DNA from: Sipunculus nudus
Lineage: Eukaryota; Annelida; Sipuncula; Golfingiida; Sipunculidae
Assembly (NCBI GenBank): GCA_026874595.1
Contig: CM049307.1
Span: 44,152,362-44,216,361, forward strand
DNA: 64,000 nucleotides
Direction: 5' to 3'
The notes beneath the pieces were generated by a model. The model had not been told where the DNA came from. It did no database searches and saw nothing but the letters and a program-made list of their open reading frames with translations. Below are positions 34,797-47,660 of the stretch, one piece after another (positions within the stretch are counted from its first letter, which is position 1; the number at the start of each line of letters is the position of its first letter). Made by a program: the position numbers and the translations under genes.

Positions 34797-37700
34797 CTAA
34801 AACAGAGAAACAGGGAATCATTAGTCCTTGATTATTAATATCTTACAACTGTACTTATCAAAATCACTTAATGTTAATTTTCAGTGCTTCAGAGCGAATA
34901 TTTCACTTTTAAATGGTTTATCATATTTACTTGACACCCACTATTTAACACTAGTTTGGCCAAGTATCATCAGCTATCACAGCATAAACAGCCACTACTG
35001 ACTAGCCCATTCCTTGGTTGGTAACTGGATATGTTATGCTGGTGGAACAGTGTATGAATATATATGTTTACATGAAACACTGTTATCTCACACCTGAACC
35101 TGTGAGGCTTTAATAATTCATTATTCTCCCAATATGGGAGGCATATAAGGGCTGACATGTTTGTTTCTATATTCGTGTCTGGGTAAAATTATTTTTGTGG
35201 GTGGATCAACTTAGGTGTAAAAGCATCAAATTCAGTTTCTAATGAAAATTTCCTTTCTGGCATTTTATATTTGTGCTAGATCTCCAATATGGCTGATTTT
35301 AAAAAGCTGAAATTTGGGCACAGTATAAGTCCTAGGTCACAGATTTTTGCATCTGATATTCATTTTTTTTTACTTTGACTTTAATGACATTACCAGGGCC
35401 TAGGAAACCATTTGCATGCAGTCTCTGAGAAGACTGCTTGATGCAAGTCAACAGGAAATATCACATTACAAATACCTGAAACATTCCAGCAGCCCAGCAA
35501 AGCCTAGCTTATAGCTGCCTACTCCCAAATCAATTAAGTAGTTTTATAAGTTTGTTAGTCATAAATGTGGATGGAAATAGCTTTTAGACACACTAAATGG
35601 TGCCTCAAACCTCAGGCTGTATTCAGTGGGCACCTGTGGTAAACACCCTGTGCCTAAAATTTGCCAACCCCTTAGACCATACTCTGGGTAGATGCATTAT
35701 TCAAACAAAGTCATGCTATCAGGAAAAGGTCTCATGGTTCGAGTAGAGGGAATACATGTATGTGCTATTTGAGACCAGAGGTCATAATGGCAGCAGCAAC
35801 ATCATGCTTAGAATGTATTGCTCCCTGGAATATGAGGCATGCTGCATTTAATGTACTCTTATTAAAGAATACGTCAAATTACACTTCCAACTTGTTAGAA
35901 CTTCATGGGCCTTTTATGACATTAAGATTTAATTATTTTAGCCACGTATCCTTTGCCAGCAAAAGGTTGTATATACCAGCAGAGTGAGGACTTAAAAGAA
36001 CCAATGCTGTAATATTTCATTTTGACTGACAGCACACCATCCCAGCAAACCTGCATGCATGGGCCACAGACTCACAAAAGAATTTTAAAAGCCAAACACC
36101 CGTCTGGCACAGTCAGGGGCGTCAATATGGGGGGGATGGGGGTATATATAACCCCCACTTTTTGGCAAGGGGGGGATGGCCAATGTAATCATCCCCCCCT
36201 AAATACTGCAAATGAACTATATTAATAAATAGAATTAAAAGACTTTTGATCCATTCACTAAACAAGGGACCCATGGGTCACGGCGCTCAGCTGTTATATA
36301 TGATAAAAAATATGATTTTGAAATGAGGCACATGCTGGTTTTGTGTGGTAATAAATATAAGCTGTATTATGAGTTGTTGGTGTTTAGCTTATGTATGATT
36401 TTGATAGTTTCTTTGGAGACAGGGAAGAGATTGATTTCATTTATTTTATTAACAAATGGAGTGCTATTGTCATACAGATTTTGACTTGGCCATATAACTG
36501 ATAAGCAGCACATATAAGATAAGAGTTTAACTATTTATTAAAATTTAATAACAAATATTGTGCCAAATATAATTTTTATTAAAAATGATAAGAGAATCAT
36601 GTTTTTTTATTTAAATATAACTGAAATGATTTGCACTGGTATTCAAATACTTTCATTTTTACCTGAATTCCCATTCTTATGCAAGAAATTTTATAATGGA
36701 GTACATATATTTATATTCGTATTTCAAATACATTTGCAAAGTATTCGCACCATGTTGGTATTTATTCAGTTTTAGCCAAACAATGATGCTGAGAATCCCT
36801 AATATAAACAAAGGACCCCTGGGTCACGGCGCCCAGCTTAAGTTTTAAATTTTTGCAAATGCAAAATATGAAAAATTTTCTATTGTAATGTTTTTCAATT
36901 ATATAAACATATGAGAAGCTAAGAGGAAAGGGGCCCTCCTACTTGGTTATAGTAAAGTTCTAAATATATGATTGCAAACTAATACTCTGACAAGACTGTC
37001 ATGAAGAAAAACAGTAAAAGTTTTGAGATACTGTGATGCATATGAAAAATTTACAGATGGACAAGCAAGTGGACAGAATGGACAAATACCTTTATTTCAC
37101 TTTCAAGGGAATAATGCATTTAAGTTTATATATAAGCCTATTTTTTCAGCATATCAACTTTTTCCATTAATAGTTTTTATCTGATTCATTTTTTTTATTT
37201 ACTAGTTTTATAAATTTGTAATAAAAAAAAACTGAAAATATAAGTTAAAATATTAGAATTCTAAGTTGCAATCATTATATATCCAGAGTGTAGCTCATAT
37301 TGGGTCATATTATGCATACACATATATTTTATTATTTTTAAATCAAATGTTTAAACTGAATTTAAAAGAAAATAATGCCACAACATGGCATCTACAAGAT
37401 TATTCCTTGAATCCCTATTAAAAAGCTTTGCACAGGGGTGGGTTACATAATGCAAGTGAAGGCTGTACTACTAGGTGGGCTAGATGTAAACAACACTTGA
37501 CATGGTGTATGAAAACTTGAATAAAAGCTACTCTTTTCAATCAATTCCTTTGAAATTTCAGATTTTAAAAGATTAAATACTTATGTATATATGCTGTGAA
37601 AATTAAAACAACAGTGCTTACAGGGAAAAAACGTGCTATGCTAAAATTTGACAAAATTTGAGGTATTGATTTTTTATTTATGCTAATAACTTGAAAAATT

Positions 37701-38321
37701 TGCAAAATTCAGATCTAATTTTGGAAAAACAATTGAATCTTGTTAAAATAAAGTTATATTCCTGAAAAAAAGTCTCCAGCTTCAACAATTCTCATGTTAA
37801 GTGAGCAAATATATTTCCTATTTTTAAAATTTTGCATTATTTATGGGCCCATAACTTCAAAATAATACCCAATACTTACCTAATTTTTGGTATGTGCATA
37901 GAAAATGTATTGAAGAATAAGAATACTAAATATGATCAAAAACAGATCAGTGGTTTTGATATTAGGCAGCCTTGAAGTGTAACAATGGCTTTTTTATGGA
38001 AAAACGGAGGTTTTTCCTTAATATCTTGAAGGAACGAAGTCCTAATGACCCAATTTTCAGTATGGTAGGAGATTTTGGGGACATCTAATGGCATGCAGAA
38101 TTTTGGATTTGTAGGTCCAACTGTTTTAAAACGTGCCCTGTTAACGGCTGGACAGCCGGACAGCCAGACGACGGATAAAGGGCCACGACTATAGCTCAGA
38201 TGACTTATAGTCAGCTGAGCTAAAAATGTTATATTTAAACCTTGCTTTGAATTACAAAATAACTTATTTTCTATTAAAATTTAATTATTTGAAATATGAT
38301 TAAGTATATATATATATATAA

Positions 38322-38386
<65 letters not shown>

Positions 38387-38800
38387 ATAGTTGAATATGT
38401 CACTCAGAGATGCTGAAAAAGGTATATGTGTGTGTGTGTATAAATATACAAAGTCATCCCCCCCACCCTGGAAGAAAAATTGACGCCACTGAACACAGTG
38501 CCCTGTTCATGCAGGTTGCTTGGCTATCATAATGTCCTAATAGGTCAATGATGTGGGAACAAAAGGGAAGCGTAATATGCCCTGTTCTTTAATAAGAGTA
38601 AATTTGATAATACTGAAGTAAAATTTACTGTTAGTGAGGCTGTGAATTTAGCTTTTATCCAGGCATAGCCTACTGGCCTGTTCTGATGGTTGGTAGAACA
38701 GGATGCAGCACTTTCATGCTGGACACTGATGGGCCAGCGATCCGAGGTTTTGGAGGGGGGGGGGGGGGGAGTAGTTGTTTGTGGGGCTGTCAGAGTCCAG
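34797..38800. other. Annexin 5' intron: mostly mobile DNA
   Basis: 34797-36110 shows no gene. 36113-38492 is a TE (own entry). 38285-38390 is an (AT)n tract. No coding exon was recognised on either strand. Confidence 0.5.
36113..38492. mobile_element. TIR element (TCAGKGGCGTCAA ends) hosting dispersed-element copy 3
   Basis: The left end TCAGGGGCGTCAATA followed by a G-run, and the inverse right end TTGACGCCACTGA, face each other. CACAG occurs next to both ends and may be the target duplication. Within it, 36263-38227 is a third copy of the CAAGTGACCC..CAGCTGAGCTAAAA family, with a second internal start at 36809. A short relative is at 55441-55814. Confidence 0.55.
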
Positions 38801-39712
38801 CTCTGGACTTTTATCTGTTTATAACCAGACAACAGCCAATCAATGATGATCCATGGAGAAATCTGTGACAGTGTCATTTATAATAATCAGTAAACAGTGA
38901 CAGCCCTTACTGTTTCTACAATGGGACAGGGTTGGGGGGGGGGGGGCAGTTTTTCGTGGGTTTGTCAGAGTCCAGTTCTGGACTTTATCTGTTCACAGGC
39001 ACTTGAATCCCTTTTTATAATAAGTCTTCATATCTCCAATGTTCTTAGAGATACTACAACAAAATCAGGTCAAAAGACCCAATAATAAAATGGTAATACC
39101 ATGTTATAACTTGTTATATGACAAGGTAGGCAACTCAGCCAAAACCTTTTGACAGCGACCATTCATGATTGGTCATGCAACTTGGTCATGCCACTGCGCA
39201 TCACTTACCTGTCAACGAAGGATGCTTTCACCACTGTTTGGAAAAAACAACGTCAAAATTCAGACATCACCACAAATGTTTATCCAGGTATCATTTATCG
39301 ATGGTCGAAAACAATGAAAATTTGATGGATTTGATTCTGTAACTCCCATAGTATTGGACAATCATATCAATTACACATAAAAGGAAGATAGAGCGAATGT
39401 AAGTGGGTCAAGAACATAACTTCCCTCATTATTGGACGAATGGTTTTGGCTAAGTTGCCTACCTTGTCAAATAACAAGTGATAATATGGTATTACCGTTT
39501 TATTATTGGGTTGTTTAACCTAATATCATTGTAGTATCTATAAGAACCTTGGAGGTATGAAGACTATTATAAATAGGGATTCAAGCGCCTATGATCTGTT
39601 TATAACCAGACAACAGCCCATCAATGATGACCCATGGTGAGATCTGTGACAGTGTCATTTATAATAATCAGTAAACAGTGACACCACTAACTGTTACTAC
39701 AATCTGGTTCTA
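38755..39712. repeat. Tandem duplication (~180 bp) with one copy split by a MITE
   Basis: Copy 1 is 38755-38930. Copy 2 begins at 38930 (G-run, TTTGTCAGAGTCCAG) and is interrupted at 38993, resuming at 39594 (ATCTGTTTATAACCAGAC) to 39712. The two copies align across the insertion, giving the empty site directly. Confidence 0.8.
38994..39593. mobile_element. 600-bp foldback MITE with ~170-bp TIRs
   Basis: TIRs begin CACAGGCACTTGAATCCC on the left and CATAGGCGCTTGAATCCC on the inverted right, and pair over about 170 bases (38994-39165 with 39415-39593). ATCTGTT (38987-38993 and 39594-39600) flanks both sides as target duplication. The uninterrupted neighbouring tandem copy confirms the insertion point. 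Confidence 0.85.
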
Positions 39713-39888
39713 ACGTTTCTAAAATATAACATATTCTCTGTGCAACTGTCATACCTGGATGGGCAAGCCTGTATACTCTGGTTTTGGTACATGTTCATTT
39801 GCCAATTCTACAGGTGTTCTGTGTGTCAAAAAAGTGATCGGTGTTATTTTTCTTGAATACCTGTAGATATACTTCAAGTTGTATTTAC

Positions 39889-39990
39889 CTTTCTGGTTGA
39901 TCTACGACAGGAACTGTTACCAGGGCCAGGGAATTATAGTGTTTACAAGTGAAGTCTCAGCCGTTGACTAGTCGAAAGTGTTTCAATTAT
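39889..39990 (-). other. Candidate noncoding first exon of the annexin gene
   Basis: Coding exon 1 has an acceptor 12 bases before its ATG, so an upstream 5'UTR exon must exist. On the minus strand a donor AAAG|GTAAATAC at 39888-39887 follows GC-richer non-repeat sequence, and a CCAATCAG box lies about 40-140 bases further upstream (40028-40032). The transcription start is a guess. A competing donor at 39208 falls inside a MITE and is less likely. Confidence 0.35.
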
Positions 39991-40092
39991 CGCTCACATC
40001 TCGCACTTTTGGCAGGTACCGCTGCTGATTGGTTAATAATAAACGAGCAGTCTGTTCACACTGCCAAAGAGCCACGCCCCCTTTCCTTCGGC

Positions 40093-40119
40093 CGGGGGGG
40101 GGGGGGGGGGGGGGGGGGA
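40093..40119. repeat. Long poly-G tract
   Basis: Over 20 consecutive G just upstream of the candidate annexin first exon. Similar but shorter G runs occur at 14043-14062, 38753-38769, 38934-38946, 47169-47187, 62525-62542 and 63281-63309, several of them at TE ends. They can form G-quadruplexes and are error-prone in assembly. Confidence 0.9.
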
Positions 40120-40924
40120 TTACTATAAATGAACATGTTGTGACTATCATCTCAGTGAAGATTTCTTCATTATATATTCAACATGCAACAAAAGATGACT
40201 TGAATACTACAAAAAATTGAAACATAACACAAAGAGCCAATTTTTTAAAGAGAAATTTCGTTTGAATGAAATTAGTGAAAACAAACACGAATCTAAAGGA
40301 TTATGTAGTACACTGAAAAATTTGAGTACCCAAACCAAAATAAGGAAAGGCAATGTTAATGCAGGATTGAAATAAAATCGATGAAGAATTTATTAATTAT
40401 GCTTTGAATCCAATTTTTTTGTTGACAAATTTTATCATGATGATTTTTTCTGCAATTTGCAGGAACGTTTGTAGATAACCCTTAATTTTGGGCCGTTGAC
40501 AGAAAATAGGTGTTTTAGTTGTATCAGAAACCAAATGTAATTTTAATTAAGTTATCAAAACTTTTGCATTATAAATGAATTAAGATATCATTGTAAATTA
40601 TTAAAATGTTTCAAAATCTACGGGAAGTCATTTAATTTTGAACAGCAACATTTCTTAAAGATGGTCGATGCTGATCAATAGCGTCACCTGAACGTCATCA
40701 GCTATTTCTGACTTAATAACCAGGGTAGTCCCACTGTTTTTAGTAAAGGTGAATGAAACTATAATGAAATTACAGACCTGTTTAAATTTTATCAAAATCT
40801 AGAAAGAGCTGCATATGATTAATTGTATGTATTGTCCAAGTTTCAGAAATGTGTTATATCTGTAGGCCTATCAGTCAGGAGCTGGGCATTCAGTCCCGGT
40901 TTTCCAATCAACATATTGCTCTAA

Positions 40925-41563
40925 AGCCGGCCATACACGAGGCGACATGTCGCGCGACATGTCGCAGAACACAAATGTTCTGCGACATGTTGCACAACAA
41001 GAACAGTCCATACACACAGCGACATGTTCTGTAACATGTCCTGCAAAACTATGATAAAAACTACATGCACCGAACATAACTTCCAGGTTTTAACGAAATA
41101 ACACAATTTATCAATATAAGTGCGAGTGACGAAAAAATTAATGTATTCTGCCTAGGACATATTTCGTCTTGTTTCTCTTTATTAATATATATATATATAA
41201 GAAAAATAGGCATAGATATTCTGGGATAGCTACACAATTTCTTCTGAGTTTCCTGATGACCGCGCAAACACACACACATATATATAGCACCCTAATCAGA
41301 CACAGTAAAACCATGGACGGTCACATTATCAATGGATAACATGATCAATCGTTATATATATAACTGTTATTTGTTGGCTTTACCAACACTTGGCCTGATG
41401 TCGCGCGACAAGTCGCAGGAAAAAGAATCATGTTCCTTCTTCTGTGACATGTCGCGCAACCCATGAAAACGTGCGACTAACCCCCATTCACGGTGCGACT
41501 TGTCGCGGAACAAGCGTGTTCTGCGACTTGTCGCGCGACATGTCGCCTCGTGTATGGCCGGCT
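40925..41563. mobile_element. PIF/Harbinger-type MITE, 639 bp
   Basis: TIR AGCCGGCCATACACGAGGCG at 40925 with its inverse ending at 41563, flanked by TAA on each side (40922-40924, 41564-41566), the 3-bp TWA duplication of PIF/Harbinger. Subterminal regions are packed with GCGACATGTCGC palindromes. No ORF. The superfamily call rests on the duplication length. Confidence 0.7.
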
Positions 41564-41807
41564 TAACACATCTTACAAACAATTAACGTATTATAAGATC
41601 TAATATGGATAGTGCATGGTATTTACACTCGTAAACGGCTCTATAATAGACCACCACAGGGACTATGACACAGTTGATCATAATGTTTTAACCACCAAAT
41701 TACATGCCATTGGATGTTTCATGGTTTGTGGCTGATTTATCTAATAGAAGATTAATACTGTGCATATGGTGTATCACAATGTTTCGTTATAGGGCCTTTG
41801 TTTCTCT

Positions 41808-41931
<124 letters not shown>

Positions 41932-43109
41932 TTGTTTGTGAGGTTGGAGGAAAATAGGTTCTCTATTCATCTAGGTGAAACCGGAAGCATTCAATTTGCT
42001 TACAACCAAGACTTAGAAAAAAAATAATACCTTGTCTATCAAATGTAATAATGTTGACATTATGTCTAAAAAACACGTTAAATATCTTGGTTTATAAATA
42101 TATATATATATAGATCAAAACCTAACTGGAAGTATTCAATGTGGACCTAAGTCATACGTTAAATACAACTAGATTAAAGTTTCTGTATATACAGATAAAA
42201 TGCCTTTTTTTGTCTATCAGATAGGTATATATAAGGAATGGAACGTAAATTGTTAAGCTCTTCCTAATATATCGACAGGGAAATTTCGATTATGCTTGTT
42301 AAATATACATGTATGATACAAGGGACTCATAGAAAACTGAAAACTATTCTACAGACCGCTTAAAATTAAATGCTTCGTTTTGTAATGAATTATTCATGTA
42401 AGCAAGATTTGTTGATTTTGAAAAACTGAAATGGTTCAAATAGTCATGGTAATTTTATGATGTTGTTACTCATAGTTACATAAATGTCGGGGTATCTCTT
42501 ATAGTTAAAGCAATTTTAATAGGAATGCATATCCATAGTAACTTTCCTTATGGAACCCTCTGAGTAACTCTACAGTATAACTCTTATGGTCACTGAGGAA
42601 AATTTTACTCAAAGAAATGTTATTTTGTAACTGTTTTTCATAGTAATATTATAAGTTAATCTTGTATGATCAGTATTCTTAGTCACTGTTGTGAAAATAA
42701 ACATTATAGTCAGTTAAATGTATAAATTATCTTAGTTGTATGCAAGATCTGTCATCCTGTTAAACTGCTTTTAAGGTCCACTATGGAAACAAGTGTGAAC
42801 CTCACTGTGCAATGGTAACGTTTTTTTGTGCTCCTTTTTCACGATATTTTAACAATGAAGATTTTATGAAAGCAATTTTTTAGGATGAATAGTAACCGAG
42901 CGAAACTTTCCGACATGACAATTTTGGCTTGGGCATCGTGCATCGTGGCAGAAAAACCCACAGACACGGGGTATGGGCAAGTGAGAACGGTCAACGTCGA
43001 TCGGACTTAGTTTCATTGAGGAATCGGCAACCGGCAAATCACATTTACCAGCAAATTACCCCGTTCTTGTGCTAAGACAGGTCGACTGCTACACACTATG
43101 GGGAAGGGT

Positions 43110-43318
43110 TAGCCATGGGCCGAGTTTACCTCCTGTATCGTACACATGCAGTGTAGTTTCTGACAGATGGCGCTGCGATAGACTTCTCGCGAAATTTTGT
43201 CGAATTCCTTAAGATTGATGGAAAAATATGGAAAATGTCCCCTTCGGACCCACTTTATTGGCATCGTTCCCATTACTTCAAGTGCAGAACGTGCATTTCC
43301 CAGATGGCGAAATGTCAT
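43110..43318 (-). other. Possible first exon of an unrecognised minus-strand transcript
   Basis: An open frame from ATG at 43318 (MTFRHLGNARSALEVMG..) reaches a good donor-like AG|GTAAAC near 43134-43129. The GC-richer block 43340-43510 between it and a plus-strand donor (CACAG|GTGAGTCTG at 43507/43508) could be a divergent promoter. The protein resembles nothing I recognise. Low confidence. Confidence 0.2.
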
Positions 43319-45345
43319 CTGTCCTGTCCTTTCTGTCTATTAACTGACCATCCTTCACACTTTTAGTGAATAGTATATTTTGTCTTGTCTGTCTACTCAC
43401 TTACAAGGACCAACCACTGTATACGTATATAACATATTGTAAACGTGATCGCAATTCGTCACGTCCGCGGGACTTCGGTCGGATTTGAGGGGGAAAGGAT
43501 TTTCACAGGTGAGTCTGAATAGTATAGACCAAAATCACTTCGAGCCCATTACCCGTCGTCACAGAGCCTCGAGGATGAAAAAGACTATACTATATTTAAT
43601 AATTTGGCTAGTTGTGGTTGGCTCCAGCCATTATGCCAGGTGGTATTTAAAGCACGCTTTGAATTGATATGTGTTTAGCAGAATATCAGCGTATATTTAC
43701 CGCATAGGTCTATTATCTGAATTAATCCATGACCAGTAACAGACATCGTATCCAAATGCGTGTTTAGGACTGATTGGGTCATTTTTGCTTCAATGCAGTC
43801 AGGCCAAAAAAAAGTGAAATAAAGATACACGGTGTGCAAGTATATTGGAATTTAGTTATTTAAGAAATGCAAAAGAGGCCAAGAAACTTCAGTATTTTTT
43901 ATATATTAAAAAAAAGGCACATTAGATGTAGTGCTCCTCCTCTATTGGTAAAACAGAGTACTACAACTGTCTTGAATTACAAGGTGTGTTTTGATCTTGG
44001 GTAAAATGGACCAAATATATACAATCTAGAGTGCAAGTACAATACATAGCGATTTTTATTCAGTTTCGTGAAAAAGTAACATGCCTTACACTTAATTGTA
44101 AATTTGGTTATTAGACATCATTTGATGATGAGGATTAAATAGATTTCGCACTTGTTACAGAGACTTGATACTCTGAAAATGTTTGTTTGAAACATGAGAC
44201 ATCAACCAAACTGGATACAAAATGAGGGAGGTGAACTGCCGCAGTAGGATAGGAGGGGGCATTGCGTTAATTTAAATAATAAATGAAAAATAATCAAGTT
44301 AGAAATGGAAATCAAGGGAGCTTTTAATTTTTAATTTGGAAAGAAATTTTCTAAAAACATTACACTGCATTTCATTGGTATTTTAGACCAGTTTTTTATA
44401 TATATTTCGGTGAAAAAATTCTATCAAAATATGCAAATATATGGCTCATGGGAGTTTTTGATATACACATAGACAGAGATGACGGCGTTTTTTTTTAATT
44501 TCTATAACTCAGTTTATACAATGGGTATAGATCCATTTGTATAGTTCCGTACTCGTGTCAACGGGAATGTTTTTTATTTGGTTATAACTGAGGCTATTCA
44601 GGGCGTGGAGGTATTAAAGGTGTGAAGTGAACCTGGGCCCCATTGCACATGTAGTTAAAGTAGCTATTAACCAATTCCTACAGAAATTTCAAAGCAATTC
44701 CCCAATCCACCACAGCCCTTATGCGCGCTCTTTTAACCTAATTATTATAATGAGCCCCCAAAACGCTCATACACAGAAGGTCTTCCATGGCCATGGCCGC
44801 CAGAGCTGTTTACAAGACAATAATGACGTCACAATGCGTATGATTATATCATTGAATGAATATGTCAATTGATCTAACCACAACAGCCCGTATGGTCCGC
44901 CCCTTAGACCTAATAATGCAAACTAACCCCAAAACACTCCTATATAGAAAGTTTTTCTAGTTTTTTGACAGAATTACAAAGAACCACGAGTACTTCGAGA
45001 CCTTTCCATATTACACACCTTGTGTGAAAGATGTCAATCGGCGGATACCCGTAGTCGCTTGTCGACTACCAATATTCTGGTTTGCGGGTGTATGGGACAC
45101 AGACATGACCGAAGACATACGGATGTATAAACAGACTGCCAAACCCTCGCCCCAGAAACGGCGAAAGCAATTTTAACTTAATAACAGAGAGAAAACTTGT
45201 AAGAAAAAATATTGTTTAAAAACACTTATCATGAAAAATATGTGTATTATATATATATACTATTTACATATCTGGTCTAGCCTGTGCTGAGGGACAGATG
45301 AATATTGTAATACAATGAAATCGTCTGTTCACTATGGCAGGCGGA

Positions 45346-45499
45346 TTTCAAAGGTCAAACGGAGTAAACATCAACATACATATCAACGTATTAACCGGGA
45401 AATCAATACATATTCATGAAGGGTTTCAAAGGTCAAACGGAGTAAACATCAACATACATATCAACGTATTAACCGGGAAATCAATACATATTCATGAAA
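45346..45499. repeat. 78-bp perfect tandem duplication
   Basis: TTTCAAAGGTCAAACGGAG..ACATATTCATGAA occurs twice at an offset of 78 bases with no difference that I see, implying a recent event. It keeps a reading frame open (45334-45618) because 78 is a multiple of 3. No evidence that it is translated. Confidence 0.8.
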
Positions 45500-45884
45500 T
45501 GATTTCAATATTTTACTATTTCCGTGTACAATTATTTGGTATTAATCTTGTATTTTACGAGTCTACATTTGCTCCTAAAATTCTCAACAGAGGTTTCAAT
45601 CCAGATCACTGCAGCTGAATATACGTTGTTGACACCAGTAAATTCTCTTGTTGTAACTCTTCAGAGCTTGGTATGAACCTTCCTGACATATTCGTTAATC
45701 GGATGATGCTGGTTGAAAACTTTAATGGAAATATAAAATAAACAACTGTAACTGTACGCAAAACTGTGTGAAAATGGACAAATAGGATGCGTTGCGACTA
45801 TAGTTCTTTGAAGAAAAGAAAGCGAATAAGGCGAAATAAAAAGTCTTATACATGAAGTGATGTAATGGTTGAATCATATACCTC

Positions 45885-45889
<5 letters not shown>

Positions 45890-45934
<45 letters not shown>
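45890..45934. repeat. (GA)n microsatellite
   Basis: Uninterrupted GA dinucleotides. Confidence 0.95.
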
Positions 45935-45935
<1 letters not shown>

Positions 45936-46199
45936 ATGATAAGATATTTGGAACACAGGCATTAATTTGTTTATTTTACTGCAGATTTTAGACAACATGT
46001 GTAAACAAAACTAATTCTCTCTGGTGAGAACTTTGCATGCATATTAAATGACATCATACAATTGACAACGCGCAAACACGCATGCATATACAAGTATTTG
46101 CATGGTATATCTTGAAAACAATTATAGTTTAGAACACACACACACACACACACACACAAACATTATTGTCCTAAGGACTGAGGTAAAAATAACCATGGT

Positions 46200-46455
46200 G
46201 TGGACAGTCCTTGATATTCTTTATAAATTATCGCGGCGATACCAAAAAGTAGCCTCGTGACCAGCGTGGGTGTTGCCCATAATCGAACTTGGGCGAGACA
46301 GTTTGTGGGTAGGTAGTTTTGGTGAGTTTCGTGAAAATCCATCAAAGCCCCGGTAAGTTATCGCGGCGACACTAAAAGTTGACGGAAGGACAGACAGACG
46401 GACGGACGGTGGGTATATACATAATACTCCCGTCATATGACGGGCGTAAAAAATT
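46200..46455. repeat. Dispersed repeat family with TTCGTGAAAATCCATC core, copy 1
   Basis: Shares AAAGTAGCCT.GTGACC, CCCATAATCGAACT.GGGC, TTTTGG.GAGTTTCGTGAAAATCC and a terminal GGACGGAC..GGGTAT with 48880-49215. It ends beside a CCCGTCATATGACGGG palindrome (46429-46444). It lies just outside the 3' end of the ependymin-related gene. Confidence 0.55.
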
Positions 46456-46587
46456 GCTTCAAATCTTGATATGGTGGATATATTCAGCACAATATTGAGG
46501 CTATTTTTTTTAAATTTAATATTTATTCTAAGAATTTATGACATAGCAGAAATTAGCAGCATTACCCATATTTTATTTTCATTTTCA

Positions 46588-46589
<2 letters not shown>

Positions 46590-46648
<59 letters not shown>
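46590..46648. repeat. (TA)n microsatellite
   Basis: Uninterrupted AT dinucleotides downstream of the ependymin-related terminal exon. Confidence 0.95.
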
Positions 46649-46649
<1 letters not shown>

Positions 46650-46779
46650 GAAAAACGGGAGCGGCCAGTCTGTAGTAACTTTCTCTGTATTATCTTACAA
46701 ATCATTTTTTTGGCTGTTGAGTAAAAATGTTCTTGACTTGTAAGGAATATTTTCATGGTCAATCAATAGTTAAGAAGAG

Positions 46780-46943
46780 TTAAATAAGGGCATGTTTTAC
46801 AAGAGTCTGGTAGTTGATGGAGGTGATTGCACTCCCGTGGAGCTCCGGCGTCACGCCCTTACAGAAGCTCGGTTGGATGAACACACGGGGATCCTTGATC
46901 CCTAATGTCGTGTTGTCAGTCAGCATGGTCGCCGCCCACTCAA
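46780..46943 (-). CDS. Ependymin-related terminal exon 4
   Basis: EWAATMLTDNTTLGIKDPR..FIQPSFCKGVTPELHGSAI..VKHALI then TAA. Acceptor TTTTTTCAAG. The unusually balanced base composition against AT-rich surroundings supports coding status. Confidence 0.82.
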
Positions 46944-47359
46944 CTTGAAAAAATGTATGTAAAGGAAGTTTAGGACTATATAAAGAAACTTGAAAGAGCT
47001 AGATAATTAAAGAACCGACCACATTCAATTGCGAATGAAAGATTTTGACATGGGCGCAAAAAATTTATATCTAGGACGCGACCCACATTATGGATAATGT
47101 TTTAGATTTTGGGGTATTCCACCCTAAGTTTTAACGCTGACAGACAGCGTAAAATAAAACAGAATATTGGGGGGGGGGGGGGGGGGAGTTATTCTTTTTT
47201 ATCGGTTTGTGAGTCTTTGTTTTATATGACTCGATTAATGGTCCCATTGGATCAAGGTCTCAAGTTCAGTTGTACAGAGACTTTGCTTCACTTGGCCTCC
47301 GCGCTTACTATATCATGACTTTTGAACAGGCGCACATATGACACGCATATGATGTGACT

Positions 47360-47660
47360 AAAATCATAATGGCAAATCAAATCTATCATTTCAATTGTAA
47401 ACAGTATCATAATGGTCAATCAAATCCATCGTTACAATAGTAAACAGTATCATAAGGGCCAATCAAATCCATCGTTATAACAGTAAACAGTATCATAATG
47501 GTCAATCAAAACCATCTTCATCACAGGAAACAGTATCATAATGGCCAATCAAATCCATCGTTATAACAGTAAACAGTGTCATAATGGCCAATCAAATCTT
47601 CGTTATAAAAGTAACCAGTATCATAATGGCCAATCAAATCCATCGTTTTAACAGTAAATA
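47360..47660. repeat. Tandem repeat of ~43 bp, about 7 units
   Basis: Unit: AACAGTATCATAATGG, then CCAATCAAATCCATCG, then TTATAACAGTA. Units differ by a few substitutions. Every unit contains CCAAT. It lies in ependymin-related intron 3, close to the terminal exon. Confidence 0.85.

Noticed and set aside
36022-36225. Small ORF spanning the left end of the 36113 element
   Set aside because: It crosses a TE boundary and the G-run; not coding.
39205-39240. Strong minus-strand donor (ACAG|GTAAGTG) as the annexin first exon end
   Set aside because: It lies inside the 600-bp MITE, so the site at 39888 in non-repeat sequence is preferred. It could still be used as an alternative.
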